From an uncultured Flavobacteriales bacterium (GTDB lineage Bacteria > Bacteroidota > Bacteroidia > Flavobacteriales > JBLHRE01), in contig CAKZPI010000006.1 of the NCBI GenBank assembly GCA_937139155.1, positions 1 to 64,000 of the forward strand: a DNA stretch of 64,000 nucleotides, in the 5' to 3' direction. Every line of letters begins with the position of its first letter. Positions within the stretch are counted from its first letter, which is position 1. The notes below the pieces were generated by a model. The model saw only the letters and a program-made list of their open reading frames with translations. It made no database searches and was not told where the DNA came from. This document shows, in pieces, positions 44,345-53,710 of the stretch. A program made the translations under genes and the position numbers.

Positions 44345-46547
44345 AGACCACTTGATCGTTTTCGTCAATTACAGAAAAGTCAACTCTTCGGTTCAATTGG
44401 TGTTCCTCTTCGGTGCAATTTACACCATCTGAGCAATTGTTCACCAATCTAGACTCTCCGTAACCTTTGGGAACCATTCTAGACCGGTCGATGCCTTTGG
44501 CAATCAGGAAATCTACAACGGCTTTTGCTCTACGGTCTGAAAGTCGTTGGTTGTAAGCATTCGGCCCTCTGCTATCAGTATGGGCAGAGATTTCAACCCT
44601 TAAGTCAGACGAGATTTCAAGAATGTCAAGCATTTTATTTAATTCAACAATGGCTTCTGGACGAAGGCTTGATTTGTCGTAATCAAAATAGATATTGTTG
44701 AAGCTAATGGAGTATACTCTTTCTCCTTCCCCAAGAACCAATCTGTGAATTACCGTATCCTCAAGACTTAAACCAGCGGTGGTAAACGGAATGGAGTCTT
44801 TTGAGTATCCATTCTTAAATCCAACAATGGCATAAGAAACTCCAGGATAAAGATCCATAAAGAAAAGCCCTTTGTCGTCTGATTTTCCTTCACGAACATC
44901 CCCGGTAAGGAGGTTGTAAAGTAAAACATCAACCCCTTCAAGGGGTAATTTAGACTGGTTTTCTACGGTTAATCCTTTCAAGGTAGTGGTAGGGTGGGGG
45001 GCCATTTTAATGGTTACGGGGTATACTTTTCCTTTTTCAAGGGAGTCGCCCGAAACCATAAAGTCAGCTTCTTTAAATCCTTCAGCATTAAAAGCTAGCT
45101 CGTATGACTTATCATTACGAATCGGGAAATAAAGATTTCCATTTTCGGTTTTACGCTCGCCGAAAGTGTTTAGTATATCGGAGGCTGAAAGTCTTACATT
45201 TTTAATCGGGGCTAGGTTTTCTCGATTCACAAACTGAAAATCAAGAATGGCACCTTCGTACTTTACAGAATAAATGTCGTCCGATCCCTTTCCTCCTTCA
45301 CGGTTGGAGCTAAGGAAACCTTTGGTAAAGTCTTCCCCCAAATTCAAGGCGAAATCATCCTTTGAAGTATTGATAGGAGCTCCAAGGTTCATGGCATTTA
45401 CGAACTTCCCTGATTCGGCATCAATCATTGCCCTGAACACGTCAAAACCACCCATTCCTGGTAATCCGTCGGAAACAAAGTAAAGGCCTCCATTGGGGTC
45501 AACCGTAGGAAACATCTCATTTCCGGCTGAATTTAAAAACTTAAGATTTTCAGGCTGGGCCCAAACATTGTCACCCAAATATTCGGTTTTCCATATATCG
45601 GTTCCTCCTTTTCCCCCTGGACGGTCAGAAGCGAAATAAAGACTTACTCCGTCCGCAGCAAAGAAGGGGTGAGAGAAAGAGTAGTTAGGGCTTTGGAATG
45701 GGAAATCCCTTGGTTTGTTCCAACCACCGAAGTGATTTCGGGTTTGGTACATAAGTTTTTGCCTTACAATTCGGTTTGAATCTCGCTTGGCATTTCCTCC
45801 AATCAACCAAGGATTGTATTGGTTGGTTGAAAAAACGATGATTTCTTCCTTTGGGCTATAAGTAACCGGACCATCGTTTAATTGAGTATTCCGTCCTTCT
45901 TCAAATAGTTTGGCTTCTTGATATTCACCATTTGAGTCTAGGGCTACCTTGTAAATATCATAAAAGTTACCACCATCTTTTCCATTTTCCTGAGGTCTAA
46001 GGTCACTACGGTTACGATCTGATGTAATTAAAACATCTCCCATAAAATAGGTAGCGCCAAATTCAGAAAAGCTAGAATTGAAAGATAGATTTTCAAGGTT
46101 GAAAATGGCAGGTTGGTCTGAAAGGGAAGGGGCAAGTTTGCAGGCTTCCATTCCTAAAAGGCCCAATTGATCAATTGGATTTGCTCTATGATAAGATTCG
46201 TATTGGGTAAAAGCTTTTTCATATTCACCCATTCCTTGTAAGGCTTGAGCGTAGTACAAGCTAATTTTTGAATCTTCAATATCATAAATGCATTGTCCTA
46301 ACCAAGATGCTGCTTTTTCAAAATTTCTCAGTTGCAAATAAGACTTTCCAAGTTTATAGGCGGCTTCAGGTTGATAGCCATAGCCAAGGAAATCTTCATA
46401 GTGTTCTACCGCTTCCTCGAAGGCGAGTTCTTGATAAGCTATATTCCCTTTTCTTAAGTGGTTATACTGGCCGTGACTTAGAAAACCTAAGAACAGGAAG
46501 AAAAGGGTAAAAAGAGTAAGCGACTTGTTTTTATTAAACATGAGCAT
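44319..46547 (-). CDS. PorE-like OmpA-family protein (TPR, beta-propeller, carboxypeptidase-regulatory-like, OmpA domains)
   Basis: 742 aa. Signal peptide 1-27 (ending SHGQ); TPR helices ~30-130; PD40/WD40-like propeller ~150-440 with repeated SDRPGGKGGTDIW-type blades (ITSDRNRS, YFASDRPGG, YFVSDGLPG, FLSSNREGG); carboxypeptidase-regulatory-like sandwich ~525-605; and an OmpA peptidoglycan-binding domain ~620-735 (EISAHTDSRG, NQRLSDRRAKAV, GYGESRLVN). This layout matches the T9SS component PorE and related proteins encoded next to PorP/SprF. It would link an outer-membrane complex to peptidoglycan. It sits 6 bp after the porP/sprF-like gene. Start ATG 46547; 46541 is also possible. Confidence 0.92.
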   Translation of the reverse strand: MLMFNKNKSLTLFTLFFLFLGFLSHGQYNHLRKGNIAYQELAFEEAVEHYEDFLGYGYQPEAAYKLGKSYLQLRNFEKAASWLGQCIYDIEDSKISLYYAQALQGMGEYEKAFTQYESYHRANPIDQLGLLGMEACKLAPSLSDQPAIFNLENLSFNSSFSEFGATYFMGDVLITSDRNRSDLRPQENGKDGGNFYDIYKVALDSNGEYQEAKLFEEGRNTQLNDGPVTYSPKEEIIVFSTNQYNPWLIGGNAKRDSNRIVRQKLMYQTRNHFGGWNKPRDFPFQSPNYSFSHPFFAADGVSLYFASDRPGGKGGTDIWKTEYLGDNVWAQPENLKFLNSAGNEMFPTVDPNGGLYFVSDGLPGMGGFDVFRAMIDAESGKFVNAMNLGAPINTSKDDFALNLGEDFTKGFLSSNREGGKGSDDIYSVKYEGAILDFQFVNRENLAPIKNVRLSASDILNTFGERKTENGNLYFPIRNDKSYELAFNAEGFKEADFMVSGDSLEKGKVYPVTIKMAPHPTTTLKGLTVENQSKLPLEGVDVLLYNLLTGDVREGKSDDKGLFFMDLYPGVSYAIVGFKNGYSKDSIPFTTAGLSLEDTVIHRLVLGEGERVYSISFNNIYFDYDKSSLRPEAIVELNKMLDILEISSDLRVEISAHTDSRGPNAYNQRLSDRRAKAVVDFLIAKGIDRSRMVPKGYGESRLVNNCSDGVNCTEEEHQLNRRVDFSVIDENDQVVYESKTAKK

Positions 46548-46553
46548 ATGTTC

Positions 46554-47495
46554 TTAGAAATAAGTAATGAATCTTGGTGAGTTTACACCTTTGGGGTTAA
46601 TGTTAAACACGTAGCCTAGAAGTACTTCGTGAGAACCTCTTGATTGCTTCAGGTAATTGGTCACGGTAAAATCATAGGCATACCCTGCGTAAAGGTTTTC
46701 AGAAAACTGATACTTAAGCATTGCGCCTACAGACTCATTCACCCGGTGGTTCAAGCCAATCATTAGTTGATTTTGAATGATCAAAGCCAAATTAACATCA
46801 ACTTCTAGGGGTGAATTTATCCCGTCTAATTTACCTGTGTAACGAATCATGGTGGTTGGGCGAAGATCAAGATTATCGTTTAGGTGGAAACGGTATCCTC
46901 CTTGAAGGTGATAGCCTCTTGGGTTATCAACAACAACTACATCTTGCAGTGAGTTTCCAAACCAATCAGATATGCTGGCTCCTACAAAGAAGTCGTCGCT
47001 ATAGTAGTAAACTCCAAATCCTGAATTGGGAAGTAAACCAGATTGGTAGTTCTCATCAGCTAGTGGATCATTGGGATCATTTACGTCAAGGTTGGCCAAG
47101 TTTTGGTTTACAAAGGCTCCGCTCATTTGAATTCCGAAAGAAAGAACCGTTCTATTACCAAAAGGAATTCGGTAGGCAATTTGTCCTTTGAATCGATGAG
47201 TTTCTCGAACCCCGATTTCATCGCGCATGGCTAGGAAACCAGCCGCTAGTCTAGGTAAAGACGAGGTTTTTCCAAGGGGGGTATTCAAGGCAAGTACGTA
47301 AGAATTCGGACTTCCTTCTTGACCCACCCATTGCTGTCTACCTGCGAAGGCAACACTCATTCTGCCATCAGAGCCCACAAATCCAGGGTTGTAGACCTGA
47401 CGGTTGAACATGTGAAAAGAAAATTGAGGAAGGTTCTGCGCTGCCAGTTGACCTCCAATAGCCATAATGGCAAACAGTGCTAAATATTTTTTCAT
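46554..47495 (-). CDS. PorP/SprF-family type IX secretion membrane protein
   Basis: 313 aa. Signal peptide 1-19 (ending QLAAQ). Family features are the conserved start QFSFHMFNRQVYNPGFVGSDG, then VAFAGRQQWVG, and the ending with YAGYAYDFTV and EVLLGYVFN. It is a ~14-strand outer-membrane barrel that helps export or anchor a dedicated SprB-like cargo, normally encoded next door. Here the cargo is most likely the adhesin immediately upstream (20 bp). Confidence 0.95.
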   Translation of the reverse strand: MKKYLALFAIMAIGGQLAAQNLPQFSFHMFNRQVYNPGFVGSDGRMSVAFAGRQQWVGQEGSPNSYVLALNTPLGKTSSLPRLAAGFLAMRDEIGVRETHRFKGQIAYRIPFGNRTVLSFGIQMSGAFVNQNLANLDVNDPNDPLADENYQSGLLPNSGFGVYYYSDDFFVGASISDWFGNSLQDVVVVDNPRGYHLQGGYRFHLNDNLDLRPTTMIRYTGKLDGINSPLEVDVNLALIIQNQLMIGLNHRVNESVGAMLKYQFSENLYAGYAYDFTVTNYLKQSRGSHEVLLGYVFNINPKGVNSPRFITYF

Positions 47496-47515
47496 GATAG
47501 TTTCTTTAGCCTTAA

Positions 47516-50134
47516 TTAATAACGAATCACAATAAACCCTTTGAACTTACGGTCTTCATTGTCGTTCAAGTCTAAGGTGTAGAAATAGGTGTCTGGGTCA
47601 AGCATTTCTCCAGTTGGCTGGAACTTGCCATCGAACTCATTTTGGTAAGAGTTCTTCTCAAAAACAATTCTTCCATGTCTATTGTAAATGGTAAGCTTGT
47701 TGTTTGGAAATGCTTCGATTCCTTTGATTTCAAAGAAGTCGTTAAACCCGTCAGAATTAGGGGTCATTAACTGTGGAATGAAGAGGTCAAACTCGTCTTC
47801 AGAACAGGCACGTTCGCCTACAATAAAGGTAGCCGAGTCAGTACAACCCGTGCTGTCTGTTACATAAACGGTATAAGTGCCAGCCTCTAGATTTTCAATT
47901 TCATCTGAATTGGCTCCATTGCTCCATGCGTAGGTAAAAGGAGGAGTGCCTCCGAAAACCTCCAGACTAATTTTTCCTTGTTTTCCGGCGATATTGGTGC
48001 ACTCATCTTGAATATCACCACCAATTACGATGTTTCCATCGTCTTCAATGGTATAAATTTCGATGGTACGACAAGGGGTAGGGGTATTGGTAACCTCAAC
48101 CACATACTGCCCAGGAGTTAAATTCTCACGTACCGTTCCAACCGGACCATCGCTCCACTGGGCAACGGTTCCAAATGGAATGGAAATTTCAATTCTTCCG
48201 TTGTCGGTTTCTCCACAAGTAACATTTTGTAAGTCAACCAAGGTAACCTCCGGTCCACCTTCCTCAGAAACAGCAAAAGATGCTTGATCTTCACAACCCA
48301 CATCGTTGGTAACAACTACAGTGTACACCCCAGCCGTAAGGTCTGATAAGTCTTCAGTAGTATCACCTGTGTTCCAAAGGAATGAGTAGTTTCCTGGAAG
48401 GCCAACGGTAAGGTCAATGGCTCCATTCCCTCCAAAGCAGTCAGCCTTCTGAATTTCAGCCGAAAGCTCAAAATCACCTTCAGCAGGAACCCGGAAATTG
48501 TGAACAGACTTACATCCACTTTCATCAATTACAGTAACAGAGTAATCTCCTGCACCAATACTAGAAGCAATAGGGCTATTATGGTTTGGATCATGCCCCC
48601 ATACATAGGTATAGTTGCGGTTATCACGAGGGGTAATCACAATGGCGCCATCTGCTTGCTGGCAACTTGCTGGTTTTACAAAGGTTTCCACGTCAGGACC
48701 ATTGCTGTCTCCAACAATGAAGTCAACTGAAATGCTACACCCTGTTAAATTGTCAATGATATTTGCCGTGTATATTCCAGCACTTAGGTTTTCAATGATT
48801 GAACCTGACATTCCATTGCTCCAGTTTACGGTAATGTCTCCAGAACCACCGGTAATGTTCAAGGCCAAAATTCCTGAACCATCACAATTTGACATTTGGC
48901 TTAGATTGGAGTCAAGTACTGCCGATAGAATAGACTCTAAAACATAGAATGAACTAGAAACGGTACAACCAAGTGGGGTTTCAGCGGTTACACTGTATAA
49001 ACCACCCTTTACAGCATTTATGGTTTGACCTAGAAGGCCGTTCGACCATTGGTAATTGGTGAAACCTGGTTGGGCGGTAAGCACGATTCCAGCAGAATCG
49101 CAAAGAATGTTGGTGCCTCCGTTTACAAGGATATCAAGGGTATCCAATAAAGGTTCAACCACAAGTTCACATAAGTTGAGCTCAAGAACATCGTTAACCA
49201 CAGGACTAAGAACTACTCGAATGAATTTAACCTGACCGTTTAGGTTAACGGTAGTTCCAAGAAGAAATCCTGAAAGGTTTACCTGAACAGGAAATAAATC
49301 AGATGGGGTAAGGCCTTGAACTGTTTGAATCAAATTTGAATTGGCGTCAAGCAATTCGAGTTTAATGTTGGCAAACAAAAGGTTGCTCAAGCCTTGGTCA
49401 ATATCTTTTAAACGTAGTCCCAAAAACACATCCCCAGAAATGATCTTATCTAATTCAAGGGTTAGATATGCGTCGCTTTGACCATTAGCTAAAGTTTGTA
49501 AGGTGGTAATGTTGTTTAGATTCAGGTCAAGTAAGTTACCAATGTTGATTCCAAGATTGGAGTTTATTACTTGGTTAACCGGAACGCTTAAGCATTGCTC
49601 ATCCAAACAAAGTGAATAAACTCTTAATCTATTGGTGAGATCAGCAAGGCTTCCTAATTCAATCTGAACGGCAGAGACCATAAAGTCACCGTAAGGAATT
49701 GGAAGGTTCACAGAAATGTCTCCAAATGAACCTGGAAGGCTTCTTATATTTAGAAGGTTAAGTCCAATTTCTTCATAAACAACCACTCCATTCTCATCAA
49801 ATACTTTGATGTTAATGGTTTTCAAGAAAGTTGAATTAAGAAGATTTAGGGGGGTGCCTAAAAGAAGGTTTAAGACCCGGCCGCTTCGAACCAAGTTTGG
49901 CAATTCAACTTTTACAAATGCTTTTTCCAAAACATTGGCTTTCACTTCAAGCATTCCAAAAGTTGATGGGTCGCCGTCAGTAATTAGCTCGGCGTCAAGT
50001 ACTCCTGCATTGCAAATGTTTGCAATGTAAGGGTTACAGGGTCCTTCTGAAAGAACATTGTTTGAACAGGTTTGACCATTGGTCAGGAACCACATCCAAG
50101 AAACCGCAAGGGTTAATAGTAAACTACGTTTCAT
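47516..50134 (-). CDS. SprB-repeat adhesin with T9SS type B sorting domain
   Basis: 872 aa. Signal peptide 1-20. Residues ~22-330 form an unrecognised beta-rich region with two similar halves (DGDPSTFGMLEVKAN, NGQSDAYLTLELD; leucine-rich strands). An Ig-like unit follows (QWSNGLLGQTINAV), then about five SprB repeats (~405-775), each with an xWSNG or WNTG strand and an LxAGxYxVxVxDxxGC ending. The last ~85 residues are the type B (CHU_C) sorting domain: PQLMTPNSDGFNDFFEIKG, IYNRHGRIVFE, YFYTLDLND and a final IVIRY. It heads the adhesin-PorP/SprF-OmpA operon. Confidence 0.93.
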   Translation of the reverse strand: MKRSLLLTLAVSWMWFLTNGQTCSNNVLSEGPCNPYIANICNAGVLDAELITDGDPSTFGMLEVKANVLEKAFVKVELPNLVRSGRVLNLLLGTPLNLLNSTFLKTINIKVFDENGVVVYEEIGLNLLNIRSLPGSFGDISVNLPIPYGDFMVSAVQIELGSLADLTNRLRVYSLCLDEQCLSVPVNQVINSNLGINIGNLLDLNLNNITTLQTLANGQSDAYLTLELDKIISGDVFLGLRLKDIDQGLSNLLFANIKLELLDANSNLIQTVQGLTPSDLFPVQVNLSGFLLGTTVNLNGQVKFIRVVLSPVVNDVLELNLCELVVEPLLDTLDILVNGGTNILCDSAGIVLTAQPGFTNYQWSNGLLGQTINAVKGGLYSVTAETPLGCTVSSSFYVLESILSAVLDSNLSQMSNCDGSGILALNITGGSGDITVNWSNGMSGSIIENLSAGIYTANIIDNLTGCSISVDFIVGDSNGPDVETFVKPASCQQADGAIVITPRDNRNYTYVWGHDPNHNSPIASSIGAGDYSVTVIDESGCKSVHNFRVPAEGDFELSAEIQKADCFGGNGAIDLTVGLPGNYSFLWNTGDTTEDLSDLTAGVYTVVVTNDVGCEDQASFAVSEEGGPEVTLVDLQNVTCGETDNGRIEISIPFGTVAQWSDGPVGTVRENLTPGQYVVEVTNTPTPCRTIEIYTIEDDGNIVIGGDIQDECTNIAGKQGKISLEVFGGTPPFTYAWSNGANSDEIENLEAGTYTVYVTDSTGCTDSATFIVGERACSEDEFDLFIPQLMTPNSDGFNDFFEIKGIEAFPNNKLTIYNRHGRIVFEKNSYQNEFDGKFQPTGEMLDPDTYFYTLDLNDNEDRKFKGFIVIRY

Positions 50135-50157
50135 ATTTGTGAGAGATTTAACTGCGG

Positions 50158-50165
50158 CAAAAATA
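50158..50165 (-). promoter_or_regulatory. -7 promoter box of the adhesin/PorP/OmpA operon
   Basis: Minus-strand TATTTTTG (exact TAnnTTTG), followed by CCGC as in the hemA promoter, ends 23 nt before the adhesin ATG at 50134. No -33 TTTG is visible; activation by a bound regulator could compensate. Confidence 0.5.
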
Positions 50166-50195
50166 CGAGAAATTGACTTAAGTATGTTTTTTTTC

Positions 50196-50239
50196 TGACA
50201 TAAATTAGATTTTAGGGTTGGTAAAGGTGATTTATGTCA
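50196..50239. promoter_or_regulatory. Perfect 10-bp inverted repeat upstream of adhesin/PorP operon
   Basis: TGACATAAAT (50196-50205) and ATTTATGTCA (50230-50239), 24 nt apart, lie just upstream of the -7 box at 50158. The long spacing suits two half-sites of a DNA-binding protein better than an RNA hairpin. The rest of 50135-50337 holds no gene that I can see. Confidence 0.5.
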
Positions 50240-50337
50240 TTAATTTTACCTGTCGGTCATCGGATGGCTTGAAACCCTAGAGATTTGGGAGAAGCGGGGA
50301 GGTTTTAAGTTTTTCAAGTGGAAGGTTTTGCCCGAGT

Positions 50338-51213
50338 TTACCTTTGGATGAAATTTCTAATTTCTTCCAAATAAAGTTCAAAACCCATCATTTTTGGTAA
50401 GTCGCCATGGTCTGCATTCGGGATTAGCTTCAATTGTTTGAAGCCTACATCATGAGCATTGTAGAGGCTTTGACCATGTATCTTGAAGGGTAAGAATTTG
50501 TCTTCTCCTCCGTGAAACAATAGAAGATCGCCTGTAAAAGCTTTCATATTGTGAATATTGTTGAAGTCAGCTTCCATAAAAAATCCGCCCGGATGCGAGA
50601 GTACGGTGCTCTGATCAATGATGGCTTGGCTGGTGCCGATGGGAGCTTCGAGAATCAATTTATTGGGTTTCATTACCTCAGAATAGGAGGCCTGATAAAT
50701 GCTTGGGTAAGAGCCGAGGCTAAACCCGTAAATCACCAATCTATCTTGGGTTAATCCTTGGCTTTTTAGCCAATTTAGCGCGGATTCTGTGTTTTCATTC
50801 AAGCCGTTTTCTGAAGGAGTTCCAGCGCTCATTCCATATCCGAAATAATCAAAATAAAGCAAGCCATATCTGTTCTGGTCGGATCTAAGATTGGCCAATA
50901 GCTTTGCTCTGGGCCAATAAAAGTCCATATGATCTTTGTTCCCATGGCAATAAAGAATTACCGTATCCGTAGAAATCTCGTCCAAGTTTCCGATATAGGT
51001 ACATGCAATAAGGGATTGATCTTCCCCGGAAGGGAGAAAAAACAAATGAATCAAAGAATCAGGAATGAAATAGCTGGAATCAAGCCTGAAATCTACTTCC
51101 CCGGTATAATCGTCAAAATCGTAATGGTCTAGCTTTGACTGGTTAAACATGAAATCATCTAGGGTGCAACCAAAGACTAGAAAGGGGATTAGGAAAGAAA
51201 GCTTGAATTTCAT
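50338..51213 (-). CDS. Alpha/beta hydrolase lipoprotein
   Basis: 291 aa. Lipoprotein-type N-terminus (FLIPFLVFGC, Cys at residue 16). Alpha/beta-hydrolase core: oxyanion HGN near residue 90, nucleophile S165 in YGFSLGSYP, D238 (HGGEDKF) and H269 (NADHGD). It resembles the BEM46/ABHD-type serine hydrolases; the substrate is unknown. Its start overlaps the stop of the upstream small lipoprotein gene (ATGA). Confidence 0.88.
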   Translation of the reverse strand: MKFKLSFLIPFLVFGCTLDDFMFNQSKLDHYDFDDYTGEVDFRLDSSYFIPDSLIHLFFLPSGEDQSLIACTYIGNLDEISTDTVILYCHGNKDHMDFYWPRAKLLANLRSDQNRYGLLYFDYFGYGMSAGTPSENGLNENTESALNWLKSQGLTQDRLVIYGFSLGSYPSIYQASYSEVMKPNKLILEAPIGTSQAIIDQSTVLSHPGGFFMEADFNNIHNMKAFTGDLLLFHGGEDKFLPFKIHGQSLYNAHDVGFKQLKLIPNADHGDLPKMMGFELYLEEIRNFIQR

Positions 51214-51887
51214 TGAATTCTTTGGTTGAAGGAGAGAAAAATACCCATGGCTCCAAAGTCTGGGGAGAAACTGAAATAGTCTACGGCTGATTCAGCATTG
51301 GAAATTCTTGGAGTAATGAATTTAGACTCAATTCCTAAGGATGCTCCATTCTTCATTTTGAACCTAAAACCAGCTTGAGGAGAAATAAGCCATGGAGGGC
51401 GCTCAACGGTCTCCTCATTGGTTCGGTTGTGAATTTCAAGCCAGTTGGTTATTCCGAAATACGTTAAATGAGATTTTTCACCGAATTTCCAATACGAATT
51501 AAAATCAACCTGAGGCCATAGTCTGGCGCTTTCATCAATGTTGGTAGCAAAGTGTACTGAAACGCCTAGGCTTAAACCCGGGGCAAGCGGACTATCCTTT
51601 TGATAATCTCGCATTCCGTAGAGGGCTCCTCCCTCCATATGAATGTTTCCATAAATAAGCGAGGTTAAATGAAAGGCTCCGTAAGAGGTAAGGTTTTCTG
51701 TATTTCCTTTGGCCATGCCCATCGAAAGCAATGGAACGGGAATGGGGGCTCCTAAATTGGTGAATACGGGTCCGCCCAAACTTACTTGAGCTTCTTTTTC
51801 GCCAACCGGCAAAGGTTCAATCCAACGGCTTGGACCACAGGAGAATAAAATAAAAGCCAAGCTGCCTAAGGTAAGTTTTTGAAGCAT
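51210..51887 (-). CDS. Hypothetical barrel-like lipoprotein, 225 aa
   Basis: The start at ATG 51887 gives a lipoprotein signal (LGSLAFILFSC, Cys at residue 17); a longer frame from 51953 would overlap crtY and is rejected. The mature part has Gly/aromatic-rich amphipathic strands (YGAFHLTSLIYGNIHMEGGALYG, LSPGxSLGVSVHFA-like text, SLGIESKFITP) and looks like a small outer-membrane barrel or lipocalin-like beta protein. Family not recognised. It lies between crtY (23 bp) and the hydrolase (4-bp overlap). Confidence 0.75.
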   Translation of the reverse strand: MLQKLTLGSLAFILFSCGPSRWIEPLPVGEKEAQVSLGGPVFTNLGAPIPVPLLSMGMAKGNTENLTSYGAFHLTSLIYGNIHMEGGALYGMRDYQKDSPLAPGLSLGVSVHFATNIDESARLWPQVDFNSYWKFGEKSHLTYFGITNWLEIHNRTNEETVERPPWLISPQAGFRFKMKNGASLGIESKFITPRISNAESAVDYFSFSPDFGAMGIFLSFNQRIQ

Positions 51888-51910
51888 GCTGTAAGGTAGA
51901 ACTCCTTTTC

Positions 51911-53035
51911 CTATTTCCCAAATAGAGCCTTTATAAAGGGTATTGGGGGACAAGCGGAAATGATTTTAAGGTCGTCCAGTAGGCTGCCTTCTTTTCCCAA
52001 AAACTTTAGAACATCTTTAGGGTTTCTTTTGGTAAACATGCTTTCAAATATCTCATAAGGATTGGGGTGAGTTTTGAGTACTTTCAAGAACACCGAATCG
52101 TAGAAATCATGCCTGGTTTTGCTTTGAAAAGGTTGGTTGGGAACTTTTCCTGAAATGATTTTTAAAGCAAGGTTCTGGGTTTCATGGTACATGTTTTTGA
52201 ATCCGTAACCGGTTGCCCCCCTAACATGGCCACCAGCGGTACCTATGTAAAGTATCTTTTCTTTTCGGTAGGGAAACCGGAAATCGGTCATTGGAATTTT
52301 ACCGAATTCTTCTTCCAAGACCCAATACTCTGACTTGAAGGTCTTTTTTATGTATTGGTCCCAGGCCTTGGCATACTCATCAAACTCAAGTAAATCTTTA
52401 GAAAATATGGTATACTCTACCAAAGCCATTCGGTCTGAAAAGGGAAGGGTGTAAATGAAATCAATGCCATGGGTTTGTGGAATTTCAAAGTTCATGAAAC
52501 CCATTACATTTTCCTTAAAAACCGGTTGGTCAAATTCAATGACCCGGCCGTAAAAATGTTGCCATAAAAAAGACCTGGCTTCTTTTTGAATATGCTCTAG
52601 ATCATAGATGGAGGAAAGGATGAATTCCTCTGCTTGATAGGTATTGTTCTTGCAGATGGCTGTTCCATTTCCCAAGACCTCAATGATTTCATCTTCCACA
52701 AATTCTGTTTGCCCTGACTCCTTTAAGAAATGCAACATAAAGCCTTCAAAGCTTGAACTTCTTACGGTGAAGTATTTTAATGGAGCAATGGGGAACTCTT
52801 TATAAACCTTTGGGGTCTCAAACAAAAGGGTATCCCATGAAAAGCTGGCAAACTTTGAGATTTCCTCATCTTCTTTGGCCCAAAAGCTCCAGTTTTTGCC
52901 TTTTCGACTGTAGAGATTTTGATCAATGAATAAAATCTTACCCTTGAAACCGTGGTTTATTAAGTGATAGCCCATCCATAACCCCGAAGCGCCGGCGCCG
53001 GTTATGATGATTTCAGGCCTTAGACGATTAGCCAT
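51911..53035 (-). CDS. crtY: Lycopene cyclase, CrtY type
   Basis: 374 aa flavoprotein that cyclises lycopene ends to beta-ionone rings (beta-carotene). Motifs are the N-terminal FAD-binding IIITGAGASGLWMGYHL (residues ~9-25), NWSFWAKEDEE, the catalytic-region ALVEYTIFS, and the C-terminal GTAGGHVRGATGYGF. No crtI, crtB or crtZ is adjacent, so the rest of carotenoid synthesis must be encoded elsewhere. It lies 3 bp after the DUF2461 gene. Confidence 0.9.
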   Translation of the reverse strand: MANRLRPEIIITGAGASGLWMGYHLINHGFKGKILFIDQNLYSRKGKNWSFWAKEDEEISKFASFSWDTLLFETPKVYKEFPIAPLKYFTVRSSSFEGFMLHFLKESGQTEFVEDEIIEVLGNGTAICKNNTYQAEEFILSSIYDLEHIQKEARSFLWQHFYGRVIEFDQPVFKENVMGFMNFEIPQTHGIDFIYTLPFSDRMALVEYTIFSKDLLEFDEYAKAWDQYIKKTFKSEYWVLEEEFGKIPMTDFRFPYRKEKILYIGTAGGHVRGATGYGFKNMYHETQNLALKIISGKVPNQPFQSKTRHDFYDSVFLKVLKTHPNPYEIFESMFTKRNPKDVLKFLGKEGSLLDDLKIISACPPIPFIKALFGK

Positions 53036-53038
53036 AAT

Positions 53039-53710
53039 TTATTTCAACGCATTCTGCAGATATGTACGAAGGGATTGAGATTTCCGATGCAAATCAAAAA
53101 TGATGTTCATCAAATCCTCATTCAGGGCAGTTTCTATGGTTTTGCTGTGGAAAAAGTAAAAAGCCTTATTGAATAAAAGGGGTTCTTCTTGGGCAGCCTC
53201 CTTAAATTCTTTCGGAATGATTTTATTTTTTTCACCTCGAATTTCTCCAAATGATTCTTTAAACCCTTTTTCATTGTAGGCTTTTTGAAATTCGGGAATG
53301 GACTGTGAAATGTGGTTTCTAATTTTGTAAAGGTCTTCTTTAGAAGGCTGATAGAGTCCTGAATAATATCGAAAATCCTCTCCTCCCATTTGAATGTAAA
53401 ACCCCGGTTTGCTAGGGTCTTTTCGTCCGCCTTCTGAAATAGCCGCGGCCATATGAAGTTTGTATGGGGTTTTGTCTTTGCTAAAACGAATGTCACGATA
53501 AATTCTGAAAATGGCCTTTTTAGGGTCTTGGTTCAGGTTAGGATTTTCTTTGGAGGCCTCTTTAATAAGGTCTGATACAAAATCTTCAAAGGGGAGTTTT
53601 ACAGAAGTTTCATACCGCTTTTTATGGTCGTTGAACCATTCTCTATTATTGTTTGCGGCAAGATCCCTGAAAAATTTATAAAAATCTTGGGTGAAATAAT
53701 TTTGCTTCAT
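53039..53710 (-). CDS. DUF2461 (TIGR02453) family protein
   Basis: 223 aa. The family pattern is clear: FYKFFRDLAANNNREWFNDHKKRYE at the start (only part quoted), then FRIYRDIRFSKDKTPYKLHM and GFYIQMGGEDFRYYSGLYQP. Cytoplasmic, function unknown. It overlaps the trmH stop by 4 bp (ATGA) and precedes crtY by 3 bp, suggesting a trmH-DUF2461-crtY operon. Confidence 0.9.
   Translation of the reverse strand: MKQNYFTQDFYKFFRDLAANNNREWFNDHKKRYETSVKLPFEDFVSDLIKEASKENPNLNQDPKKAIFRIYRDIRFSKDKTPYKLHMAAAISEGGRKDPSKPGFYIQMGGEDFRYYSGLYQPSKEDLYKIRNHISQSIPEFQKAYNEKGFKESFGEIRGEKNKIIPKEFKEAAQEEPLLFNKAFYFFHSKTIETALNEDLMNIIFDLHRKSQSLRTYLQNALK

Noticed and set aside
51888..51953. Longer N-terminus for the 225-aa lipoprotein
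   Set aside because: It overlaps crtY and precedes a clear lipoprotein signal at 51887.
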